From: Erythrobacter sp.
Lineage (GTDB): Bacteria > Pseudomonadota > Alphaproteobacteria > Sphingomonadales > Sphingomonadaceae
Length of the DNA: 11,452 bases
NCBI GenBank assembly: GCA_002695185.1
Contig: NZOF01000028.1
Location: 1-11,452, forward strand
Direction: 5' to 3'
Shown here: piece after piece, positions 6,701 through 11,452 of the stretch
Layout of the letters: each line of letters begins with the position of its first letter
How positions within the stretch are numbered: the first letter of the stretch is position 1
Translations under genes and position numbers: made by a program
The notes under the pieces: model-generated
Databases searched by the model: none
The model's input: the letters and a program-made list of their open reading frames with translations, nothing else
What the model was told of the DNA's origin: nothing

Positions 6701-9700
6701 GCTTTGGGCAATGGTCAGATCAGCAATGCCGGCACCATCAAAGGGGATGTTCGGTTCGGTGATCGTTATTACAGTGGGCCCGGGTTCTACATTGCCGACG
6801 GAGGCACGATCGAAGGCAATCTGCGTTTTGCCGGTGCGAACGATATGTTCCTGCAGGTCGGCGACGATCTTGGCGTGACCGGAACGATCGATGGCGGCGA
6901 TGGCCAGGACATGTTCGGTCGCGTCTTTACGCAGGACGCAACAGTCATGCTGGGTGGTCGTCCGGATATCGGTTTCGAACATGATTATCTGCTCGCGCAG
7001 ACAGGGGCCACCGTATCGATCGATGCGTCGGCAACGTCACGCGATACGCTGTTCGTCGGTGGCGAAGGCACGATCGTCAACCTGGCCACGCTCGACGGAA
7101 ACCTGTCGACGGACATTCCCTATTATTATGCCACCGAAGCTGTTGCAGCCTATCTTCCTAGGAAGTTGGCGTCTTTCGTCAATCGTGGCACATTGAACGG
7201 CGGTTTTGCGGGCAACACCACCTTTGTTGACAATCAGGGGACCATCGAAATCGGTGATGCCAGTGGCATCGCAGCGATTGTTCAATATGGTTATCAGGGC
7301 GATCTCAACTTCGCCAATAGCGGCACCATCACCGGCTCCGGCTTTGGTGCAGTCAATCTGTTTGGCGATAGTATCTCCGCTGTCAGCCTTCGTAATGATG
7401 GCCTGATTAAGGGCCGTATGACAGTGAACGCTGCGTTTGCCAATGATGTGGCAGGTAGTCTCGAAATGACGAATAGCGGCGTCGTCGATGGAAACATGCA
7501 CATCGTTGCGACCTTTGCCGGAGAAAATTCTGGCAATGTGGTGGCGAATAATAATGGAACGATTCGCGCTGATACCGGCAATGCCCTCGCAATTATCAAC
7601 GATCCCTACACGGGGATAAGCAGCGGAAATTATTCGCTGGATAACAGCGGCCTGATCGAAGCGAATGGCGGGGCAAGTGCTGCGGTCGGCCTGTGGCTGA
7701 ACCGTTACAACACGACCGATGCTGCCCATATTACCAACAGCGGTACGATCCGCGCCAATGGAAATGGGGTGACCGAAACCTATTCCTATTGGGGATTTGG
7801 CGAATATATCAATACCACGCCGTCAATTGCGATCGCACTCACTGGCAATGGCGCTACGTCCTCGACCCTGTCCAACGCGGCAGGCGGCACGATCGAGGCA
7901 ACCGGCGACCTCTCCACCGCGATCCTGGTGACTGGTGCGGCGTTGACGCTCGACAATGCCGGTACGATCAGGGGTGGCGCGGGAACGACCCTCGGTGATT
8001 CCGACCAACTCGCCCTCTGGCTCGGCAATCCCTATCTGGCCGGGGCGATCCAAACGGTCGGCGTTGCGGCGGACAGCGTTACCAACAGCGGCACGATTGT
8101 CGGATCGATCGACCTGGGCTTTGGCGATGATGTGATCGTCAATCGCGGCACGATCATCGGCGACGTCTATTTGCGCGATGGCGACGACAGTTTCACCCAG
8201 TTGGCGAGCGCGATCCTGCAAGGCACGGTCGATGGCGGCGCTGGCACCGACAGCTTCATTGTCGATGCCACCGGCGGTGGCGCGGTGAATGCGGACCAGT
8301 TCGTCAATTTCGAGCGCTTTTCCCAGATTGGCGTGGGCAATGTCAGCTATACCGGGGCCTTCAGCTTCGACACGATCGGTCTGGAAGGCGGCACTGTCAC
8401 GGTCGCGGCAGGCGAAACGTTGAGCAGCGCCAGCGCGACCACCATCACCGGTGGTGCGGGCAATGACAGCGTGCTCAACGCGGGAACGATTGGTGGGGGC
8501 ATTGCGCTGGCCGGTGGCGATGACAGCATCGTCAACGGCGGCAGCATCGGTGGTCCGGTCGATATGGGCGCGGGCAATGACAGCTTCACTGATCAGGCGG
8601 GCAGCAGCGTGGCCGGGCTGATCGATGGCGGTGCCGGGACCGATCTCTATCGCGTGATCCTGGCGGGTGATCGCAGCGGTATCGGTGCCCAGACGGGCTT
8701 CGAACAGCTGTTGGTGGAAGGGCAGGGCACGCTGACGCTGGTGCTCGGTCAGGGCTATGACCTGATCAGCCTCCTCGCCACGAACCTCAACCTCACAACA
8801 AACGGCCAATTTGTCGGCCAGATCCTCGGCGGCGCCGCGCAGGAGCAAGTGCGCCTGACCGGCGACGCTAGCAATGTGCTGCTGGGCGGCGGCAATGACG
8901 CGATGATTTTCGACCTGACGCGCGCGGCGGGGCGCTATGACGGCGGCGCGGGCAATGACAGCCTGACCTTCTCTGCGCAGGGACCGGTCACGCTGGCCGG
9001 TGCCGCCACGGGCTTTGAGACGGTGTCGCTGGCGGGGGGCGCCCTCGTCGTAACGGGTCAGCTTGGCAGCGCTGATGGGGTGTTGCGTTTCGGCGATGTC
9101 GGTGAGCGGCTCGACATCGCGGCTGGCGGTCGGCTGTTGGGCCAGGTCGATATGGCCGGCGGCGATGATATCGTAACCCTTGCCGATGGAGCGCTATGGC
9201 AAGGGACCCTGTCGGGCGGCGCTGGGCATGACGGCCTGATTTTGCAGATGGCCAACCCCCGCACGCTCGACGCCAACAGCCTGCTCGGCTTCGAAGCGAT
9301 CACGGCGCAGGGTGCGGCAATGCTGACTCTGGTCAATGGCTTCACCCTTCAAAGCCTGAGCGTGGAGGGACATCTGACGCTGGTAAGCGACGCCGCACTA
9401 ACCACGGACAGCCTGACCTTCGGCAGCGCCGACAACCGCTTCGTCATCAACGGCCTGTTTGCCGGATCGATCGATGGCGGCGCGGGCAACAACCATATCC
9501 TGCTCAATGCCGGCAGCGCTGCTGCACCGGTCCGCTTTGGGGCGGTCAATAATATCGCCGGGCTGGACATGAGTGGTGGCTATGCGACCGTGTCGGGTGA
9601 CGCGGATTTTGGATTGATCGACCTGACCAGCGGACGCCTGGTGGGACTTGCTGGCTCCATTATCCGCGCGGGTAGCATTTCGGTGCACCAGGGGGCGACG

Positions 9701-11140
9701 TTCGGGTCCGCTGGCCATGTCATCGGCAATGTCAATGTCGCAGGGACGCTTAGCCCCGGCGCATCGCCAGGCACGATGACCGTGACGGGCAATGTCGCGC
9801 TGACGGGTGGATCGACCACGCTGATGGAGGTCAGCCCGACCCTGTCCGATCAGTTGCTGATTTCCGGCACGCTGACGATCGCGCAGGGCGCTGGTCTCGT
9901 CCTGACCGCCGATCAGCAGATAAAGCCCGGCACCACGCTGGATCTCATTATCGCCGATGGCGGCATATCGGGCAGCTATACCAGCATCGTGAAGCCTGAC
10001 AGCCTGTTCGGTTTCGTCGTTCAGGATGACACGCGCATCCGCCTGCTCGGCCAGTTCCTCAATAATGGCAGCTTCACGCCGCAGGTCCAGCGCGCCATAG
10101 ATTATACAAATGGAGTGATTGGTGCAGGCATGGCTAGCGACGGCCTGATCGACGCGCTGCCGGTACTGGCGAGCGCATCGGGCGCGTCGAACAGCGCCGC
10201 ATTCGCGCGGCTGACTGCCGAGCCTTATGCGTCTGCTACCCAAATGGGCGTGGAGAATGGACTGACGATCGCCAATGCCACGCGCAATATTGCCCGGCTG
10301 TCCGGCGACGACGCGCCGCGCGCATTCAGCATCGGCCAGTATCTGGGCGGTCTCGGCCGGATCGCGGCCGACGACCAGGATGGCGTGTCGGCCAGCCGTT
10401 CGCGCAGCTACGGCTTGCTCGGCGGGCTGGGCATCGGCACCGATCATTGGTCGATTGCGGGCTTTGGCGGCTATCTGGACTCGCGCCAGACGCTGCGCCA
10501 GCTGGGATCGCAAACTGACGCCGATGGCTGGCTTGCCGGTGTTGCGGGCAGCTATGCGGTGGGGGCGCTGCGGTTCGACGCGACGCTGGCCTATCACCAG
10601 CTTGATGCCGGTACCGATCGCCTGACGCCCGATGGCAGCACGGCGCATGGCCGTTTCCGCCTCAAAAACTGGGTGGGCGATCTCTCTCTCTCCTATGAGG
10701 CGGTGCTCGGCAGCGATTGGGCGGCACAGCCGGACATCGGCCTGACCTATGTCGCGACGACCCGCGCAGCCGCGCGGGAAGACAATGGCAGTGTCTGGGC
10801 GCTCGACGTAGCGAAGGACAAGCATGATGCCCTGTTCGCCGATGGCGGCATCGCCTTTGTCCGCAGCCGGGCGTCGGATGCGCCATTCCGTCCGTTTGTG
10901 CGGCTGGGCGTCCAATATCAGCTTAAGGGCCGCAGCGTTGAGGCGTTGGCAGGCTTTTCAGGCGCGAACCAGGACCTGCTTTCGCTTGGCGCGCGCCGCG
11001 GCGGACTGGTCGGCAGTGTCAGCGGCGGGGCGGAGATGCGGGTCAGTTCCGCCCTCTCTCTGTTCGCCAACGCCGCCCAGACCTATAGTGCGGATGATCG
11101 CCGGGCATCAGCCAATATCGGGATGAAGTTCGCCTTTTAG
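3767..11140 (+). CDS. Giant type Va autotransporter with beta-helical passenger
   Basis: This 2457-residue protein is secreted through Sec and the outer membrane, presumably as a surface adhesin-like protein. Residues 1-33 form the signal peptide (RR positive end, hydrophobic core TLALGTSVAALATA, cleavage after VWA before Gln34). The mature N-terminus has Cys35 and Cys48, the only cysteines I could find. Residues about 50-1980 are beta-helix rungs of the NSGTI/NAGTI kind, with GGxGxD-like turns and GFE segments. LSPGASPGTM at 1995-2004 is the typical junction before the barrel. Residues 2183-2457 form the 275-residue barrel ending NIGMKFAF, with the terminal Phe needed for Bam recognition. 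ATG 3767 was chosen for its G-rich ribosome site. ATG 3734, ATG 3782 and TTG 3665 are in-frame alternatives. No protease triad or known catalytic domain was recognised. The reading frame is intact throughout. GC content rises toward the 3' end. Confidence 0.92.
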   Translation: MTGGTMISARRWTLALGTSVAALATASSSPVWAQCAPSPAVADSITTCSGTETNGLVVAVDKARIVVDAGAVVSGPGRGSIMVLPPVGADSYAAATSTIVVRGTVSGANAGIVVASSQPDSYDYFYGVRTQSAIVVEQGGTIQGDVGVDVNPTGGNYGGWAWVTIDNSGTISGTGGIALRGNASASGRFDWIRNGATGVIGAILGQVGSLNNEGLIDGGVNSAISDLPDTYSYSGQGTIANGGTIRSTGTAATIFQYRSFNPGNYVENTGTIENLGSGAAIAGDTIFYLDNGATGVIRSTSGTAITAPAYLSITNAGRIESAANAIETGGRIILTNSGTITGNVVSTTENPYSGSVIDNRAGMIEGDVLLGGGDDVFIADSAGIGGIAGRLDAGGGVDTLRYLFEEDTILNAGIALPASFEQIAMWVGKSSTLTLGSDFTSTSTIAVGGGDSSFYNLENRFTNQGLIDTHGQALVSDNNASGGLTVRNEGHIRARLNNPEQFAVDLGDEAYFSNAGKITATGGNAVRFTRGYELANSGTIIADGTAVSTTIALANSGTIRSTRGMGADLSGAYQGRSSNSGLIEGRTIGTRLYYSTLVNSGTVRSDGTALELGYSGILYNEAGGVVRGGTAAVRQSSLYAGSGGSLISNAGLIQGDVDFGSGYAGSTSSNVFIARTGGVLDGNLNLGGGNDTLVTSFVNDGPGQFSGISGVVTGNGSENLHYIIDGSVATNVGKVGIFSRVGYDLATGSALTLTGSAIAADTLILAGQGRVDLTADMTGSLSDPLIRMDVASYLTDAEEQALANAVTLVSHGTLSKTIADPDAFGAPLIAIGAGNSFENAGTVRATGGQYYRLTVVAGGGTMINSGVIEVRQADAFNGSFYSPYDKTKVINSGLIREAANGDGRSRGIVNANELINSGTIDMGGTAVVYDYLVYGADLTNNGLIRSANGAAITGSYDVVSIRNEADGVIQGGGIGTAIALGNGQISNAGTIKGDVRFGDRYYSGPGFYIADGGTIEGNLRFAGANDMFLQVGDDLGVTGTIDGGDGQDMFGRVFTQDATVMLGGRPDIGFEHDYLLAQTGATVSIDASATSRDTLFVGGEGTIVNLATLDGNLSTDIPYYYATEAVAAYLPRKLASFVNRGTLNGGFAGNTTFVDNQGTIEIGDASGIAAIVQYGYQGDLNFANSGTITGSGFGAVNLFGDSISAVSLRNDGLIKGRMTVNAAFANDVAGSLEMTNSGVVDGNMHIVATFAGENSGNVVANNNGTIRADTGNALAIINDPYTGISSGNYSLDNSGLIEANGGASAAVGLWLNRYNTTDAAHITNSGTIRANGNGVTETYSYWGFGEYINTTPSIAIALTGNGATSSTLSNAAGGTIEATGDLSTAILVTGAALTLDNAGTIRGGAGTTLGDSDQLALWLGNPYLAGAIQTVGVAADSVTNSGTIVGSIDLGFGDDVIVNRGTIIGDVYLRDGDDSFTQLASAILQGTVDGGAGTDSFIVDATGGGAVNADQFVNFERFSQIGVGNVSYTGAFSFDTIGLEGGTVTVAAGETLSSASATTITGGAGNDSVLNAGTIGGGIALAGGDDSIVNGGSIGGPVDMGAGNDSFTDQAGSSVAGLIDGGAGTDLYRVILAGDRSGIGAQTGFEQLLVEGQGTLTLVLGQGYDLISLLATNLNLTTNGQFVGQILGGAAQEQVRLTGDASNVLLGGGNDAMIFDLTRAAGRYDGGAGNDSLTFSAQGPVTLAGAATGFETVSLAGGALVVTGQLGSADGVLRFGDVGERLDIAAGGRLLGQVDMAGGDDIVTLADGALWQGTLSGGAGHDGLILQMANPRTLDANSLLGFEAITAQGAAMLTLVNGFTLQSLSVEGHLTLVSDAALTTDSLTFGSADNRFVINGLFAGSIDGGAGNNHILLNAGSAAAPVRFGAVNNIAGLDMSGGYATVSGDADFGLIDLTSGRLVGLAGSIIRAGSISVHQGATFGSAGHVIGNVNVAGTLSPGASPGTMTVTGNVALTGGSTTLMEVSPTLSDQLLISGTLTIAQGAGLVLTADQQIKPGTTLDLIIADGGISGSYTSIVKPDSLFGFVVQDDTRIRLLGQFLNNGSFTPQVQRAIDYTNGVIGAGMASDGLIDALPVLASASGASNSAAFARLTAEPYASATQMGVENGLTIANATRNIARLSGDDAPRAFSIGQYLGGLGRIAADDQDGVSASRSRSYGLLGGLGIGTDHWSIAGFGGYLDSRQTLRQLGSQTDADGWLAGVAGSYAVGALRFDATLAYHQLDAGTDRLTPDGSTAHGRFRLKNWVGDLSLSYEAVLGSDWAAQPDIGLTYVATTRAAAREDNGSVWALDVAKDKHDALFADGGIAFVRSRASDAPFRPFVRLGVQYQLKGRSVEALAGFSGANQDLLSLGARRGGLVGSVSGGAEMRVSSALSLFANAAQTYSADDRRASANIGMKFAF
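4862..9490 (+). repeat. Modular repeats in the autotransporter passenger
   Basis: The passenger repeats at two scales. The small unit is a rung of roughly 18-25 residues containing N-(S/A)-G-(T/L)-I. The large unit is an array of such rungs closed by a marker set: (I)xGD(V) at 4862, 5729, 6743 and 8159; an acidic glycine turn such as GGGDDVF (371) or GGDGQD (1043); then a hydrophobic strand after (G/S/N)FE at 5021, 6971, 8306, 8696, 9011 and 9287, with a degenerate GSEN at 5912. From about 8450 onward the modules become short and nearly tandem, with GGAGND, GGAGTD, GGAGND, GGAGHD and GGAGNN at residues 1562, 1621, 1726, 1817 and 1904. The motifs are read directly. Homology of the modules is inferred from motif order. 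Confidence 0.7.
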
Positions 11141-11148
11141 GATATCGA

Positions 11149-11174
11149 GGCGCGCGGGAGGAAAGGGCCGCGCC
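11149..11174 (+). terminator. Possible hairpin after the autotransporter stop
   Basis: GGCGCG (11149-11154) pairs perfectly with CGCGCC (11169-11174) around a 14-base purine-rich loop, starting 8 bases after the stop codon. No T-run follows, so intrinsic termination is doubtful. It may act as a 3' end stabiliser, or termination may depend on Rho. Confidence 0.3.
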
Positions 11175-11277
11175 AAGGGGGCGGTCGTTGTCCTTCAGCA
11201 TCGCCGAACGGCAACCCACCCGCTTACCGCTCTTTGCGTTGAAGCCACCGCATCAACGACCGCATTGTGTCGATTAT

Positions 11278-11345
11278 CGTCCGATCGGACGGAAACCCAT
11301 GATGGCCAGCGAAAATGCTGGCGGCTCCAAGTGATGGGAATCACT
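11278..11345 (-). other. Cluster of three hairpins downstream of tRNA-Ser
   Basis: Between the converging autotransporter and tRNA genes lie three perfect inverted repeats: AGTGAT-GGGA-ATCACT (11330-11345, 8 bases past the tRNA 3' end), GCCAGC-GAAAAT-GCTGGC (11305-11322) and the 14-bp palindrome CGTCCGATCGGACG (11278-11291). None is followed by a clear T-run on either strand. They may serve tRNA 3' processing, transcription stopping in either direction, or nothing. No gene is visible in 11141-11353. Confidence 0.4.
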
Positions 11346-11353
11346 AGGAAGGT

Positions 11354-11445
11354 TGGCGGAGACGGAGGGATTCGAACCCTCGGTAGCCCATTCAGGCTAC
11401 GACGGTTTAGCAAACCGCTGGTTTCAGCCACTCACCCACGTCTCC
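11354..11445 (-). tRNA. tRNA-Ser (anticodon GCU)
   Basis: This is a complete 92-nt class II tRNA on the minus strand that reads AGC/AGU serine codons. The acceptor stem is GGAGACG paired with CGTCTCC, followed by discriminator G and an encoded CCA. The D stem is GGT/ACC. The anticodon stem is GCGGT/ACCGT with loop TTGCTAA, and the anticodon lies at 11409-11411. The long variable arm GTAGCC/GGCTAC, typical of tRNA-Ser, is present. The T arm is GAGGG-TTCGAAT-CCCTC. The G73 discriminator also fits serine identity. It converges on the autotransporter gene. No integrase or duplicated tRNA end was seen nearby. Confidence 0.97.
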
Positions 11446-11452
11446 GCACGAA

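Noticed and set aside
4260..8100. CRISPR-like or tandem DNA repeats from recurring AATAGCGGCACCATC-type strings
   Set aside because: The repeats are in frame, unevenly spaced and variable, and they encode NSGTI beta-helix rungs. They are protein repeats, not a CRISPR array.
9398..10915. A 505-codon open frame on the minus strand inside the autotransporter gene
   Set aside because: It lies antisense to the well-supported barrel and passenger sequence, has Arg/Ala/Gly-rich shadow composition, and shows no family resemblance. Such frames are common opposite GC-rich genes.
11195..11431. A 78-codon minus-strand frame containing RVRIPPSPP
   Set aside because: This is the well-known false protein produced by translating a tRNA-Ser gene and its flank. 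The tRNA explains the sequence fully.
11354..11445. Genomic island integrated at tRNA-Ser
   Set aside because: No integrase, no duplicated tRNA 3' end and no mobile gene is visible in the window. A tRNA next to an accessory surface gene is not enough.

Overview
The window looks like chromosomal DNA from an alphaproteobacterium, most likely a sphingomonad (Sphingobium/Sphingomonas type). The reasons are GC-rich coding DNA with strong G/C third positions, the style of the very large autotransporter (an NSGTI-rich beta-helix with GGAGxD modules), and a LysR/SDR/amidohydrolase catabolic set typical of that group. This assignment is inference from family resemblance, not from a marker gene.

Layout. 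Positions 1-392 hold no gene I can defend. Positions 393-3196 form a small catabolic-looking unit: a LysR-type regulator on the minus strand, a 132-bp divergent control region with a clear inverted repeat, then a classical short-chain dehydrogenase (C-factor/sniffer-like) and a decarboxylase-type amidohydrolase of the gamma-resorcylate/5-carboxyvanillate/ACMSD family, 44 bp apart and probably co-transcribed. The expected logic is that the LysR protein senses an aromatic or related acid and controls the two enzymes. The substrate cannot be read from sequence.

Positions 3197-3766 are a gene-free stretch that becomes AT-rich and contains several palindromes, a candidate promoter and a short structured leader. 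It leads into one giant gene (3767-11140, 2457 aa) for a type Va autotransporter: Sec signal peptide, N-terminal cysteine pair, a passenger of over 2000 residues built from beta-helix rungs, an LSPGxSPG junction, and a 275-residue C-terminal barrel ending in phenylalanine. The passenger is modular. Rung arrays are punctuated by GD-V, GGxGxD (RTX-like) and GFE marker motifs that recur roughly every 1 kb and then condense into short tandem modules before the barrel.

Positions 11141-11353 are intergenic with several hairpins between converging genes. A complete tRNA-Ser(GCU) lies on the minus strand at 11354-11445. No integrase, transposase, CRISPR array or phage gene was seen. The strongest candidate for something not well described is the architecture of the autotransporter passenger. 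The enzyme pair is well formed but of unknown substrate.
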